A DNA stretch of 64,000 nucleotides from Gilliamella sp. wkB112 (GTDB lineage: Bacteria; Pseudomonadota; Gammaproteobacteria; Enterobacterales; Orbaceae), in contig NZ_LZGL01000005.1 of assembly GCF_001690685.1 (NCBI RefSeq), forward strand, positions 1-64,000. The letters run 5' to 3'. A program made the translations under genes and the position numbers. Position 1 is the first letter of the stretch. Each line of letters starts with the position of its first letter. The notes below the pieces were generated by a model. That model was not told the origin of the DNA and searched no databases. It saw nothing but the letters and a program-made list of their open reading frames with translations. Positions 47,448 through 58,257 of this stretch are shown in pieces.

Positions 47448-50159
47448 TTAATTGGCATAAAATCCTAGTTCTTTTGAGTAAAATAATGCGGTTTTGTCTT
47501 TTTCAATTAAGATGATAATAGCATTGGGGCGGTGAATCTGTTTTCTAAGTTTTTCTAAACGGTTTTCGTCAAGCTGTGGGATATTACGTTCTACTTTTAA
47601 CCATTTTCTTTTATTCAATGTCAAACGACTTTGTTCCCAAGCATAATTACTATTTGTTGAATATGGCATAATTGTATCTTGTTCGATATATGCAAGATAA
47701 ATATCAACATTATCACTTGTTAAGCGAGTTGAAATCTCCATATTATTTTGCCATATATCATGACTTCCTCGGCAGTAACCGTTTTCAAAATTTAATGTAT
47801 TGTGTTCAGCTATAGATGCTTGACTGAGTTTTTTTCCTTCTGCATCATAAAAACTATTTTGTAAACCACTTGGTGGTTCAATCTCTTGATTATAGACCGA
47901 TTCAATCAATAACCGCGCATCTTCAGGCATTTTAATATAACCTAATTGTTTAAGTGTTTGTTGAGTTAACCATAATAGTGCATGATTGGAGTACACATAA
48001 CTAGTATTACGAAAAATAGGACTATTTAGCCAATCTTCATTAGGATTATCTTGCCATATCGGTGCTAAAATAGTAATTATCGGTTGACCGCGATCATCAT
48101 TAGCTTGTATATGTTTATCAGAAGGTTTGATATTTCCCTGTTGATCTCGAACGTGTCTTTGTAAGCGTCCTGCTCGTTGGATCAATAAATCAATAGGAGC
48201 AATATCACTAATCATCTCGTCAAAATCGAGATCTAATGATTGTTCAATCACCTGCGTAGCAATAATAACTTTTCCGTGACGGATGTCATGATTTGAGGTT
48301 TTGCCAGCCCAGTACAATGTTTTTTCTTCGATCGCTAATCGATCACAAAATGCAAAACGACTATGAAACAGCAAGATACTATCAGTATCTAGATTTAATT
48401 TCAGTTGTAGTTGCTGATATAAATCAATAGCATCTTGGACACTATTTTTGATCCAACAAATGATTTTGCCTTGTTGTATTGTTTGTTTGATTTTATCGAT
48501 ACCTGAGTCAATATCAGTAATCCAATCAATTTTCACTTGCCTTTTGACTTCATCTCGGGTTGGTAAAGCTTGTTCAATGAGTCCATTATGATTGAGTTGT
48601 GTCATTAATGGGAAGGGTGCTTGTTGATTGATTGTTAAACCTTCATTACTTGCTGTTAATCCTTGATAAAAAGCATTAAGTAATTTATCACGTAAAAAAG
48701 TAGGTAATGTTGCGGTAAGAATAATAGCACTACCACCTTGCATGGCATGATAATTTAATAGAATTTCTAGCAATTTAATCATGTAACTATCATAAGCATG
48801 GATTTCATCTAAAATAAGTAATTTATGTTGTAAACCTAATAACCGTAATGTTTGATGTTTAAATGGTAAAACGGCTATAAGGGCTTGATCAAGCGTACCG
48901 ACACCCACTTCAGCTAGTAACGATTTTTTTCGGCTATCAACAAACCATTCATTACACTCGGCAATAATACTTGGTTCATCGTTTTTATATTGTTGTTGAC
49001 TATTATCATCTTTAGTTAATATCGATTGATTAAAGTGTGGGTTCATATGGCTTGCACCATGCGCTAACACTAATGACGGATGGTTATCTGCTTGATATAA
49101 CTGCCCATAAACACTTGCCATGCGTTGATAAATCGCATTAGCTGTTGCCATAGTAGGTAAAGCAATATAAATGCCGCGGGCTTTTTGCGCGGACATGAGA
49201 CGGTGAGCTAAAATCATTGATGCTTCAGTTTTGCCAGCTCCGGTGACATCTTCTAAAATAAATAGCTCGGCGCCTTTATCTGTAATCGGACAAGATAAGG
49301 CATGTTGTTGTAATGGTGTTGGTTTTTCAATAAAGGGAAATAACGTTGCGATATCTTTGAATGGGATCATTGGTGATGATTTAGGTAGCGTTGCTATGGC
49401 TTTTTCGGCCTGAGGCATGGCGTGTTTATACCAATACTCCGATAACGGCATGATTTCAGAGCAAAATGGGAAGTATTGTTCATTCGAACCGAGCCAGTCA
49501 CTTATTACCGTTATTGCCGCGAATAACCAACTTACTCGTTTGAATTTTTTCCTTAGTTTTTTATCAAAAAAGTAAGGTGGATATTGTTCTAATTTATGTT
49601 CTGTCAAAAATAATTGATTTATTGCTTTGAGGTAAGCTAATGATGCTTGTTTATCCTGTTTAGTAAAAGCTAATGAACCATAAACATTTTGTAATTCTGG
49701 TGGTTTACCATGATGTCCAGTCATGATTAACAACCAAGTATCTAGTGTGGAGTCAATTTTTTCATCATAATTGTCAAAAAAGATTTCATTTTGGTTTATG
49801 AGAAAGTCCCGCCATAGCCAAAAACCAAGTGAATCATGTCTGGTAAGGTATTGCTTGCTATGATCAGCGGCAATTAATTGTGGAAAGTTATGTTTGAATA
49901 ATTGTTGAAAACCGTTGGCAAATTTACCAATATCATGCCATGCTAAAAAGTAAGCAAACCATGATGCCGCTTTTTCATTTTCATCGGTTTGAAAACCGAT
50001 TTGTTCAAAAAGTTCAGCTGAGTTAAAGTAGTTATGTTTAACTAGTTGATACCCACATGCAGCGACATCTAAATTATGATAAGCGAGTAAATGGTAGCAA
50101 GCAGTTTGATCACCTTGATGACATTTTCCCCAATATTGATAAAACGGCGCTGTTAACAA
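47448..50159 (-). CDS. cas3: Cas3, CRISPR type I-E helicase-nuclease
   Basis: 903 residues, close to E. coli Cas3 (888). An N-terminal HD nuclease domain has WHDIGKFANGF and the metal-binding MTGHHGKPPE. The superfamily 2 helicase core has Walker A EDVTGAGKTEAS, the DEIHAYD box, ILTATLP (motif III) and QVIEQSLDLDFDE...QRAGRLQRH (motifs V-VI). A C-terminal domain follows. Cascade recruits Cas3 to unwind and degrade target DNA. The start is TTG with GGAGC at SD distance. Cas3 is on the opposite strand and 8.8 kb from the Cascade operon in this window, which is unusual. Confidence 0.95.
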   Translation of the reverse strand: MLTAPFYQYWGKCHQGDQTACYHLLAYHNLDVAACGYQLVKHNYFNSAELFEQIGFQTDENEKAASWFAYFLAWHDIGKFANGFQQLFKHNFPQLIAADHSKQYLTRHDSLGFWLWRDFLINQNEIFFDNYDEKIDSTLDTWLLIMTGHHGKPPELQNVYGSLAFTKQDKQASLAYLKAINQLFLTEHKLEQYPPYFFDKKLRKKFKRVSWLFAAITVISDWLGSNEQYFPFCSEIMPLSEYWYKHAMPQAEKAIATLPKSSPMIPFKDIATLFPFIEKPTPLQQHALSCPITDKGAELFILEDVTGAGKTEASMILAHRLMSAQKARGIYIALPTMATANAIYQRMASVYGQLYQADNHPSLVLAHGASHMNPHFNQSILTKDDNSQQQYKNDEPSIIAECNEWFVDSRKKSLLAEVGVGTLDQALIAVLPFKHQTLRLLGLQHKLLILDEIHAYDSYMIKLLEILLNYHAMQGGSAIILTATLPTFLRDKLLNAFYQGLTASNEGLTINQQAPFPLMTQLNHNGLIEQALPTRDEVKRQVKIDWITDIDSGIDKIKQTIQQGKIICWIKNSVQDAIDLYQQLQLKLNLDTDSILLFHSRFAFCDRLAIEEKTLYWAGKTSNHDIRHGKVIIATQVIEQSLDLDFDEMISDIAPIDLLIQRAGRLQRHVRDQQGNIKPSDKHIQANDDRGQPIITILAPIWQDNPNEDWLNSPIFRNTSYVYSNHALLWLTQQTLKQLGYIKMPEDARLLIESVYNQEIEPPSGLQNSFYDAEGKKLSQASIAEHNTLNFENGYCRGSHDIWQNNMEISTRLTSDNVDIYLAYIEQDTIMPYSTNSNYAWEQSRLTLNKRKWLKVERNIPQLDENRLEKLRKQIHRPNAIIILIEKDKTALFYSKELGFYAN

Positions 50160-50200
50160 AATTTAGCTCCTGATACTATGTTTAGTTAGGAAGATAGTTA

Positions 50201-50662
50201 TTACAATATATATTCCATTTGTATATCACAACGTTGATAAGGGGATGAATACCCAGTGATTTCTTTAAACCCAAGTTTTCGATAAAGTCCTATTGCTGGT
50301 TTTAATTTGGTGTTACTTTCTAAATAGATTTTTTTAGCGCCGAGTTCTTTCGCCTTATCTAAGGCTGTTTTTCCTAAAAGAAAGCCGATTTGTTTCCCTT
50401 GCGCTTTAGGTGATACTGCCATTTTGGCTAACTCATAATCATAATTGTTACTATTTATTTTAATTAAAGCGCAGCTACCAACAGGTATATTTTCTAATAG
50501 AGCAATAAAGATGTGCCCTCCATTATCCAGAATATATTCTTGCGGGTTATCCAGTGCTTTGTAGTCTGATTCTTCCATTTCGAAGTAATTTTTGATCCAC
50601 TCTTCATTTAATGATCTAAACATTGCTTGATAACAAGCTTGAAATGGGACAATTTTAATCAT
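50201..50662 (-). CDS. GNAT-family N-acetyltransferase
   Basis: 153 residues with a GNAT fold. The acetyl-CoA-binding segment is MAVSPKAQGKQIGFLLGKTAL, preceded by VGSCALIK, and GLYRKLGFKEI lies near the end. Such enzymes acetylate small molecules or protein amines; substrate unknown. It is a single gene 41 bp from cas3 on the same strand; cotranscription is possible but no functional link is evident. Confidence 0.85.
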   Translation of the reverse strand: MIKIVPFQACYQAMFRSLNEEWIKNYFEMEESDYKALDNPQEYILDNGGHIFIALLENIPVGSCALIKINSNNYDYELAKMAVSPKAQGKQIGFLLGKTALDKAKELGAKKIYLESNTKLKPAIGLYRKLGFKEITGYSSPYQRCDIQMEYIL

Positions 50663-51091
50663 TTTTTGCCTCTAATTTGTTTATAACCCATCAACCGCTA
50701 ATTTAGTAGTATCGCGGATGTTTTTTATTAATTAATATAACTTCTTTTCTTTAAAAATAAAGTCTAATTTTAACTCAAGGAATTTAGCATGTTATGATTT
50801 AATTATATACTAAAGTATTATGTGCCCCTGAAACATTTTCACACAAGGTGAGTTAATTTTTTGTGCCTTGAAACGCTTGAATATTAATAATGTAAAGCGA
50901 TTGTTTATAGTAATACTATAACTTATTTTTAAGATTGTTAATTAGGTTTTGCTCATTCGATTGAAGTTTGGCAAAATAGACAACTTAATTAGTAAAAATA
51001 ACATCGTCAATAAATGGGTAGTAATAAATTTTAGGTGGAAGATTAAGCGCAGTTGACACTGAGTATTTGATAAAACAGGAATTAAATTAGG
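50663..51091. other. 429-bp AT-rich intergenic region upstream of yejA
   Basis: It contains one copy of the dispersed element (50803-50846) and a TTGACA at 51053 without a good -10. No gene or RNA is recognised. It probably holds the promoters of the divergent GNAT gene and the yejABEF operon. Confidence 0.5.
50803..50846 (+). repeat. Dispersed ~40-bp intergenic element, copy B
   Basis: TTATATACTAAAGTATTATG then TGCCCCTGAAACATTTTCACA. It aligns with the 41538 copy over both arms with several substitutions. It lies about 245 bp upstream of yejA. Confidence 0.55.
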
Positions 51092-53032
51092 ATGATTGAA
51101 CAGATTAAACAAAAAATACTAGCATTGTTCCTACTTAGTTGTCTGAGTGGCTTAGTCATTTTTTCTGTGCCTGTTTATGCTGATCAAGCAACACCAATGT
51201 CATCTGAACCACAACCAGCAATAGATACAACGGAACCAATTTCATCATCTGCAAGCACAGGTTTACATCAAACAACAGAGAAAATTTATCATCAAAAAGT
51301 GTTTTCATTATTGGGTGAGCCTAAATATGCCGATGATTTTGACCATCTTGAGTATGCTAATCCCAATGCTTATAAAGGTGGAACCATAAAATTAGCTGAA
51401 ATAGGTAATTTTGATAATTTTAATCGATTTGCTAGTCGAGGTGTTCCTGAACGAAATTCAGCCTCTCTGTACGATACTCTTTTTACTAATACCGCTGATG
51501 ATATTACTAGCTTTTATCCACTTATTGCTACTTCGATAACTTATTCAGATAGTTATCGTTGGGCGGAAGTTACCATTAACCCCGATGCGCGTTTTCAAGA
51601 TGGTAAACCGATCACCGCTGAAGATGTGGCTTTTACCTTTCATAAATTTATGACTGAAGGAGTTCCTCAATATCGAGTCTACAATCAAGGGGTAACAGTT
51701 AAAGCAATAGGTAGTAATCGAGTACGTATTGATTTGCCAGCTACTGACCGCGAAAAATTACTTTCTTTTGTTGGTAATATACCAGTTATTCCCAAACATT
51801 TTTGGCAAGATCATGATTTTTCGGAACCAATTAGCACTCCACCAATTGGTAGTGGTCCTTACTATATTAGTGACTATAAGATGGGACAATATGTGGTTTA
51901 CAAGCGTAACCCTAATTACTGGGCGACTAATTTGCCAATTAATAAAGGCTTATATAATTTTGATGAAAAGCGTATTGAGTACTACATGGACAACAGTATT
52001 GCTTTGGAGGCATTTAAGGCAGGAGAATACGATTTTCGTGGCGAATCCCAACCTAAAAATTGGTTTACTCAATATGAAGGTAAATATTTTGATGCCAACG
52101 AGATTATAAAGCAAGAAAAACCAGTACAAACAGCTACAGATAGTCAGTGGTTAGCTTTCAATTTGCAAAAAGATCTATTTAAAGATATTAAAATTCGCGA
52201 AGCAATAACTTTAGCTTTTGATTTTGAATGGTTAAATCATGCTTTTTATTATGAGAGTTATAAAAGGCCTTACAGCTTTTTTGAAAATACCATTTATGCA
52301 GCGATAGGCAAACCTACTGAACAAGAATTGAAATGGTTGATACCTTATAAGCATATTGTTCCTGAACGTGTGTTTGATAATGCTTATTATGTACCTAAAA
52401 GTGATGGCACGGGGTTTAACCGTGACAATTTACTGAAAGCTAGTGAACTATTAAACCAAGCTGGGTGGATTATTAAAGAGGGGAAACTTGTCGATGTTAA
52501 AACACAGCAGCCTTTTGAATTTGAACTGATTGCTGATCTTGGGGATGATATTAAATATGCTATTCCTTTTCAGCAAAATTTGGCTCGTTTAGGGATCACC
52601 ATGAAAATTACAACCTTGGATCATGCGCAATTTATTCGTCGCTTGCGTGAACGAGATTATGATATGGCGCCACGTAATTATTATGCGGTGAATTACCCAA
52701 ATTCAAACTTAATGATCAGTTGGGGTAGCCAATACCTTAATTCATCTTGGAATGGTTCAGGTTTACACAATGAGGCCATTGATAATCTCATTGTAGAGAT
52801 CATTAAGAATGTGGACAACCAAGAAGAATTAATTCCGCTCGGACGGGCACTAGATAGAATATTAACTCAAGAATATCCAATGATCCCGATGTGGTATAAC
52901 AGTAAAACTTATTACGCATTTTGGAACAAATTTGGTCAGCCAGCTATAAAACCGATTTATGGTATTGGCATTGATAGTTGGTGGTATGATGCCAATAAAG
53001 TAGCTAACTTATCAAAGAATCGGGAACATTAA
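51092..53032 (+). CDS. yejA: YejA, peptide-binding protein of an ABC importer
   Basis: 646 residues, SBP family 5. A signal peptide (to about residue 31, VYADQ) is followed by a Pro/Ser/Thr-rich linker of about 35 residues, then the binding domains: [57 protein letters not shown] and [14 protein letters not shown] (each split by reading). E. coli YejA binds oligopeptides and microcin C. It is the first gene of yejABEF, two bases before yejB. Confidence 0.93.
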   Translation: MIEQIKQKILALFLLSCLSGLVIFSVPVYADQATPMSSEPQPAIDTTEPISSSASTGLHQTTEKIYHQKVFSLLGEPKYADDFDHLEYANPNAYKGGTIKLAEIGNFDNFNRFASRGVPERNSASLYDTLFTNTADDITSFYPLIATSITYSDSYRWAEVTINPDARFQDGKPITAEDVAFTFHKFMTEGVPQYRVYNQGVTVKAIGSNRVRIDLPATDREKLLSFVGNIPVIPKHFWQDHDFSEPISTPPIGSGPYYISDYKMGQYVVYKRNPNYWATNLPINKGLYNFDEKRIEYYMDNSIALEAFKAGEYDFRGESQPKNWFTQYEGKYFDANEIIKQEKPVQTATDSQWLAFNLQKDLFKDIKIREAITLAFDFEWLNHAFYYESYKRPYSFFENTIYAAIGKPTEQELKWLIPYKHIVPERVFDNAYYVPKSDGTGFNRDNLLKASELLNQAGWIIKEGKLVDVKTQQPFEFELIADLGDDIKYAIPFQQNLARLGITMKITTLDHAQFIRRLRERDYDMAPRNYYAVNYPNSNLMISWGSQYLNSSWNGSGLHNEAIDNLIVEIIKNVDNQEELIPLGRALDRILTQEYPMIPMWYNSKTYYAFWNKFGQPAIKPIYGIGIDSWWYDANKVANLSKNREH

Positions 53033-53033
53033 T

Positions 53034-54122
53034 ATGCTAAATTATCTTATTCGTCGCTTATTATTGATTATTCCTACACTATTTGTGATTTTAACGATTA
53101 ACTTTTTCATTGTGCAAGTAGCACCTGGCGGTCCAGTTGATCAAGCACTATCTATCATTGAGAACGGTCCACAAACTGGTCAGGGATTATTACCCGGAGG
53201 TGATAGCTCTGCGGTACCATTACAACAACCTAAAAATGAATCTAATTATCGGGGTTCACGTGGACTTGATCCTCAAATTGTGGCAATGATAGAAAAACAA
53301 TATGGTTTTGATAAACCAATTATTGAACGTTATATGGAAACACTTAAAAAATATGTGGTTTTTGATTTTGGTAATAGTTTTTTTAAAAATGAATCGGTAC
53401 TAGGTTTAATTGCTAAAAGTTTACCTGTTTCAATTTCTTTAGGGCTTTGGAGTACCATAATTGTTTATTTAATTTCAATTCCTTTAGGTATTCGTAAAGC
53501 AGTTAAAGATGGTTCAACTTTTGATTTTTGGTCAAGTACTCTGATTACTATTGGTTATGCCATACCACCTTTTTTATTGGCAGTATTACTAATCGTATTA
53601 TTTGCTGGTGGTAGTTATTGGGATATTTTCCCATTACGCGGATTGGTTTCTAACCATTTTGAACAACTGGACTTATGGGGTAAAGTTAAAGACTATGCTT
53701 GGCATATTTGTTTACCAACTATAGCTATGGTAGTTAGTGGTTTTGCATCATTAACAATGTTGACTAAAAACTCATTTTTAGATGAAATTCGCAAACAATA
53801 TGTTATTACTGCACGAGCCAAAGGATTAACTGAACGGCAGATTTTGTATAAACATGTATTTCGTAATGCCACTTTATTAATTATCTCAGGCTTTCCTGCT
53901 GCGTTTGTTGGAATTTTATTTACTGGTTCGTTATTGATTGAAATTATTTTTTCACTTAATGGACTTGGACTATTAGGCTATGAAGCCATTATTCAGCGTG
54001 ATTATCCGGTAATTTTTGGTTCCCTGTATATCTTTACCTTAATTGGACTTATAACTAAATTGTTATCTGATTTATCTTATATGATGATTGATCCGCGTAT
54101 TGATTTTGAGGTTCGCAACTGA
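53034..54122 (+). CDS. yejB: YejB, peptide ABC transporter permease
   Basis: 362 residues with about six membrane segments. The N-terminal [15 protein letters not shown] is typical for DppB-type permeases and the EAA-type coupling motif is visible around [21 protein letters not shown] hydrophilic loop with many Gly/Pro/Asn (about residues 42-80) lies between the first and second segments. The gene overlaps yejE by one base. Confidence 0.93.
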   Translation: MLNYLIRRLLLIIPTLFVILTINFFIVQVAPGGPVDQALSIIENGPQTGQGLLPGGDSSAVPLQQPKNESNYRGSRGLDPQIVAMIEKQYGFDKPIIERYMETLKKYVVFDFGNSFFKNESVLGLIAKSLPVSISLGLWSTIIVYLISIPLGIRKAVKDGSTFDFWSSTLITIGYAIPPFLLAVLLIVLFAGGSYWDIFPLRGLVSNHFEQLDLWGKVKDYAWHICLPTIAMVVSGFASLTMLTKNSFLDEIRKQYVITARAKGLTERQILYKHVFRNATLLIISGFPAAFVGILFTGSLLIEIIFSLNGLGLLGYEAIIQRDYPVIFGSLYIFTLIGLITKLLSDLSYMMIDPRIDFEVRN

Positions 54123-55153
54123 TGACCACAAACTATTCTATTAATCAGCAACGTTGGCAACGATTTAAACATAATCGCCGTGGTTATTATTCTTTGTGGC
54201 TATTCTTGATTTTTTTTGTAATTAGTCTGTTTTCAGATTTTATCGTTAATGACCGACCTATTTTTATTAAATATCAAGATAATTACTATTCACCAATTTT
54301 TCATTTCTATCCTGAATCTGAATTTGGTGGGCAGTTTGCCACCCAAACTAATTATTTAGATCCCGCAATCCAAAGTAAAATCGAGGCTAATGGCTGGATC
54401 TTATGGCCACCATTTCGCTATAGTTACAATACATTAATTGCTGATACTCCAAGCACTTTCCCAACGCCGCCATCGACAACTCACTGGTTAGGCACCACCG
54501 ATGCCGGTTTTGATGTGTTAGCTAATATTTTGTATGGTTTCCGAGTCTCAATGTTATTTGCTATTTTTCTAACCTTCATTACCTCAATTATTGGGGTGAT
54601 AATCGGCGCTATTCAAGGTTATTATGGTGGTAAAGTTGATTTAATCGGGCAAAGGCTGATTGAAATCTGGAGTGGTCTACCGGAGTTATTTGTGATTATT
54701 CTATTAGCCAGTATTTTACCTCTTAATTTTTGGTGGTTACTTGGTATTGTAGTTCTTTTTGGCTGGATGGCTTTAGTGGGTATTGTGCGTGCTGAATTTT
54801 TACGTACCCGTAATTTTGATTATATTCGCGCAGCAAAAGCCATGGGGGTTAGCGATAGTAAAATTATGTTCCGCCATATGCTACCTAATGCAATGGTTGC
54901 AACATTAACTTTTTTACCATTTATTTTGTGCGGTTCAATTACTACTTTGACTTCACTAGATTTTTTAGGCTATGGGTTACCGATTGATTCTCCTTCACTT
55001 GGTCGTTTATTGCTACAAGGGAAAAATAATTTACAAGCACCATGGCTAGGTATTAGTTCATTTTTAATTATTGCTACCTTATTGTCATTATTAATATTTA
55101 TTGGCGAAGCAGTAAGAGATGCATTCGATCCTAACAAAGGAGGGTATCGATGA
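54122..55153 (+). CDS. yejE: YejE, peptide ABC transporter permease
   Basis: 343 residues, DppC-type permease. It has an N-terminal membrane segment, a long periplasmic stretch with HWLGTTDAGFDVLANILYG, and the coupling motif AAKAMGVSDSKIMFRHMLPNA. It pairs with YejB as the channel. It overlaps yejF by 4 nt. Confidence 0.94.
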   Translation: MTTNYSINQQRWQRFKHNRRGYYSLWLFLIFFVISLFSDFIVNDRPIFIKYQDNYYSPIFHFYPESEFGGQFATQTNYLDPAIQSKIEANGWILWPPFRYSYNTLIADTPSTFPTPPSTTHWLGTTDAGFDVLANILYGFRVSMLFAIFLTFITSIIGVIIGAIQGYYGGKVDLIGQRLIEIWSGLPELFVIILLASILPLNFWWLLGIVVLFGWMALVGIVRAEFLRTRNFDYIRAAKAMGVSDSKIMFRHMLPNAMVATLTFLPFILCGSITTLTSLDFLGYGLPIDSPSLGRLLLQGKNNLQAPWLGISSFLIIATLLSLLIFIGEAVRDAFDPNKGGYR

Positions 55154-56874
55154 GTTCTCCTTTATTATCGATTCAGGATTTAAGTATTGCATTTACAAAA
55201 AATGCAAAAGAGCAATTACAAGTTGTAAGTAATATCAGTTTTGATATTAATGAGCAAGAAACCCTAGCATTAGTTGGTGAATCAGGTTCAGGTAAAAGTG
55301 TGACTGCGCTTTCGATATTACGCTTACTACCTAAAGAGCAAGTTACTTATCCAACTGGTGATATTTTGTTTGCAGAAAAATCTTTGCTTAATACATCAGA
55401 AAAAGAGTTACGAAAAGTCCGTGGTAACCAGATTAGTATGATTTTTCAGGAACCTATGGTGTCACTTAATCCATTGCATACGGTTGAAAAACAGTTGTAT
55501 GAGGTTTTATCATTGCATCGAGGGATGCGCCGTAATGCTGCTCGTGGTGAGATTTTGCAATATCTAGATCGAGTGGGGATTAAACAGCCTAAAAATAAAT
55601 TAGCGGCTTATCCGCACCAATTATCTGGAGGTGAAAGGCAACGGATAATGATTGCAATGGCAATTTTGACTCATCCAAAATTATTAATTGCTGACGAACC
55701 GACAACTGCATTGGATGTATCAGTACAGGCACAAATCATTCAGTTGCTTAAAGAGCTAAAAAATGAACTCAACATGAGTATGTTGTTTATTTCTCATAAT
55801 TTAAGTATTGTCAAAAAGTTAGCTGATAAAGTTGCGATAATGCAACAAGGGCAAATTGTTGAGTGTAATAATCGGCAACGTATATTTTTACGTCCAGAAC
55901 ATGAATATACTAAAACATTATTAAATTCTGAACCCACCGGTGATCCGGTACCGTTACCTGATATTCCGGGAATATTACTAAATGTTAACCATCTTAAGGT
56001 TGAAGTGACAGGTAAAAAACACCTATTTGGTACAGAAAAAAAGAGGATTGTTGACAATATAGGGTTTGCTGTCCATCAAGGTGAAACAGTTGGTATTGTT
56101 GGTGAATCAGGATCAGGTAAGAGTACGACAGCTCTAGCTATTTTACGGTTGCTTAAATCGCGAGGAGACATTTTATTTGATAGTCATCCAATACAAAATC
56201 TGAGTGGAAAAAAACTGTTGCCATTTCGTAGCCGTATCCAAGTGGTATTTCAAGACCCATTTTCTTCACTTAATCCACGTTTTAATGTGGAGCAGATAAT
56301 TAGTGAGGGATTAGTTACTCATAAAAAATTAAACAAAGCGGAACGTGAAAAAGCCGTTATTGATATTATGCAAGAAGTGGGCTTAGAGCCTGATATGCGT
56401 TTCCGTTATCCAACGGAGTTTTCTGGTGGACAACGGCAACGTATAGCTATTGCTAGAGCTCTTATTTTACAACCGGAACTATTGATTTTAGATGAACCGA
56501 CTTCATCACTTGATTACACAATTCAACGACAAATCATCAATTTGTTCAAATCATTACAAGAAAAACATCAATTGAGTTATATATTTATTAGTCATGATTT
56601 ATCAGTAGTTTATTCATTGTGCCATCAAGTTGTAGTAATGAAAGACGGTAAAATTATTGAGCAAGGCTCACGTGAAAAAATCTTTTATTCGCCAGACACG
56701 GATTATACGAAAGCATTATTATCTTTTTTGGATAAACCGCCAAAACCAAAAACAAAGACACTTATTCATGTTGATAAAGTAGCTAAAGTAGAACCAAAAG
56801 AAGATTTAAAAGAGAATAAAAAACAAGATGAAGAGGTCAATTGGGCTGATGCTTTATTAATGCGGAAAAAGTAA
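55150..56874 (+). CDS. yejF: YejF, peptide ABC transporter ATPase (two domains)
   Basis: 574 residues with two full ABC domains. Domain 1 has Walker A GESGSGKSV and signature LSGGERQRIMIAM with LLIADEPTTALDV. Domain 2 has Walker A GESGSGKST and signature FSGGQRQRIAIARAL with [15 protein letters not shown]-terminal Lys/Glu-rich tail of about 40 residues is extra to the family. It powers uptake through YejBE. Confidence 0.95.
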   Translation: MSSPLLSIQDLSIAFTKNAKEQLQVVSNISFDINEQETLALVGESGSGKSVTALSILRLLPKEQVTYPTGDILFAEKSLLNTSEKELRKVRGNQISMIFQEPMVSLNPLHTVEKQLYEVLSLHRGMRRNAARGEILQYLDRVGIKQPKNKLAAYPHQLSGGERQRIMIAMAILTHPKLLIADEPTTALDVSVQAQIIQLLKELKNELNMSMLFISHNLSIVKKLADKVAIMQQGQIVECNNRQRIFLRPEHEYTKTLLNSEPTGDPVPLPDIPGILLNVNHLKVEVTGKKHLFGTEKKRIVDNIGFAVHQGETVGIVGESGSGKSTTALAILRLLKSRGDILFDSHPIQNLSGKKLLPFRSRIQVVFQDPFSSLNPRFNVEQIISEGLVTHKKLNKAEREKAVIDIMQEVGLEPDMRFRYPTEFSGGQRQRIAIARALILQPELLILDEPTSSLDYTIQRQIINLFKSLQEKHQLSYIFISHDLSVVYSLCHQVVVMKDGKIIEQGSREKIFYSPDTDYTKALLSFLDKPPKPKTKTLIHVDKVAKVEPKEDLKENKKQDEEVNWADALLMRKK

Positions 56875-56965
56875 GATTTCCATGAAAATTATATAGGGTT
56901 TTAATATACTGATATTAAGATAATATTATTTTTAATAAATAGATTAATTAGGTTAGCGAGTTATT

Positions 56966-57826
56966 ATGAACAAACGAACTTTAGCTTTTTTATTAACACC
57001 ATGCCTATCACTTTTCTCAATTAATGTGTTAGCGCTTACTTGCAGTAATGAAGTCGGTGAAAATATTGTTTCATCAAATAATTATATTTTCCAGATACTC
57101 GATTTTATCGACACCCCTGTGAAGGGAATTAAGCAAGAAACTAGAACTATTAATACGTCAATTGATGGAAAGGGTGTTACTGCAACAGCTAAGCAAACAC
57201 TACAATACGATCGCAATGGATTAATTTCCCAAAGTAAATATGATCTGTACTCAGGACAAAATCAACGACTTTATTCCGAACACTTGCATAAAAATACTAC
57301 AGGTTGGGAAAATATTATTGAAGATGTAGAGGATAAAACTACTAGTATCGTGCAATTTACTACTGACGATCAAGGTAGAATTATGCAGTCACTACAAACT
57401 AAAAAAGCTTTAGATTTTGTCTTTGTGGAAACCGATACTTACCATTATGACAATAACAGTTGCTTGATTAATAAGAATGTTCAATGGCAACTTAAAGAAA
57501 TTAATGCCAATGGTAAATTTACTGGTACAAATCAAAATGGGGCATCAAAATATACTTTCGAATATAAAGAAGATCAATTAGCGCATGTTTTATATGATTT
57601 TAGTAATAACATGAAAAATGAAACGGCTTTCTTATATCAATTCGATGATAATAAACGCATTAACACTATTCAATCGTCGTTCTTATTTGCTCGTAAAGAT
57701 GCGACTCAATATACGACCAAATTTTTTGATTTTAACGATAAAAATGATTGGCTTTCAGCAAGTAAAGTAAAGGCAAACCAAGACAATAAACATATTAGTA
57801 TTACTAGAGAACTGACCTATTATTAG
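56966..57826 (+). CDS. Unknown secreted protein, possibly YnfC-like
   Basis: 286 residues with a signal peptide (cleavage near residue 24, after VLA). The mature part is beta-rich with repeated Y-x-Y/F and Asp/Asn-rich segments, plus a Cys near the mature N-terminus and one near residue 173. There is weak similarity in plan to the E. coli YnfC family (PVK segment near the start, ending in TYY), but no lipobox Cys is placed as in YnfC. Not firmly assigned. A terminator follows. Confidence 0.6.
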   Translation: MNKRTLAFLLTPCLSLFSINVLALTCSNEVGENIVSSNNYIFQILDFIDTPVKGIKQETRTINTSIDGKGVTATAKQTLQYDRNGLISQSKYDLYSGQNQRLYSEHLHKNTTGWENIIEDVEDKTTSIVQFTTDDQGRIMQSLQTKKALDFVFVETDTYHYDNNSCLINKNVQWQLKEINANGKFTGTNQNGASKYTFEYKEDQLAHVLYDFSNNMKNETAFLYQFDDNKRINTIQSSFLFARKDATQYTTKFFDFNDKNDWLSASKVKANQDNKHISITRELTYY

Positions 57827-57839
57827 TTGTCCTAATTAC

Positions 57840-57870
57840 AATAGCGTTATGTTTGATAACGCTATTTTTT
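57840..57870 (+). terminator. Terminator between the secreted protein gene and frdD-like gene
   Basis: AATAGCGTTAT and ATAACGCTATT form a perfect 11-bp stem with a GTTTG loop, then TTTT. A mirrored A run on the left makes it likely to work on the convergent minus-strand transcript as well. Confidence 0.85.
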
Positions 57871-57886
57871 ATGGAATTAAGTTAAT

Positions 57887-58243
57887 TTAAACTCGTATAA
57901 ATAATATGTAAATTGCGTGAGCTGTCCAAGCGAGTGCCAAGGCATAAATAAGAAATTTCCCGCGTTTAGGATAAATTTTAAATTCACTCAATATAGTTAA
58001 TATTTTGGGTAATCCAAACCAGATTGGCAGTGAAATCATAAGTAATAAAAATACTCTACCAAGATCAGTATTAACTAATTTAAGAATATAAGAACGGCTA
58101 AGTGCATTACCATATGGAATAATAAACGCCATAATAGCAATTACAATTGGTGAAAAGATTGCCGCCCAAGTCCCACCAAGTACAAATAATCCTTTAGCAA
58201 CTGTACTATTTGATTGTTTATTTTCTGATTGTTGATTTTTCAT
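57887..58243 (-). CDS. FrdD-like fumarate reductase membrane anchor
   Basis: 118 residues with three hydrophobic segments. The pattern KGLFVLGGTWAAIFSP and the later RVFLLLMISLPIWFGL match E. coli FrdD (WGLFGAGGMWSAI and RVFLFLMIVLPLWCGL), at nearly the same length (119). The His-rich loop of E. coli FrdD after that segment (HRMHHAMHDLKIH) has no His here. It follows the FrdC-like gene by 14 bp on the same strand. FrdA and FrdB are not adjacent. Probable inner-membrane protein; a role in fumarate reductase is inferred from family only. Confidence 0.75.
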   Translation of the reverse strand: MKNQQSENKQSNSTVAKGLFVLGGTWAAIFSPIVIAIMAFIIPYGNALSRSYILKLVNTDLGRVFLLLMISLPIWFGLPKILTILSEFKIYPKRGKFLIYALALAWTAHAIYILFIRV

Positions 58244-58257
58244 TATTTAAATACCAC

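Noticed and set aside
55794-56057. Minus-strand frames inside yejF, secD, aspS and cas genes
   Set aside because: All lie antisense to strongly conserved coding sequence and show no independent features.
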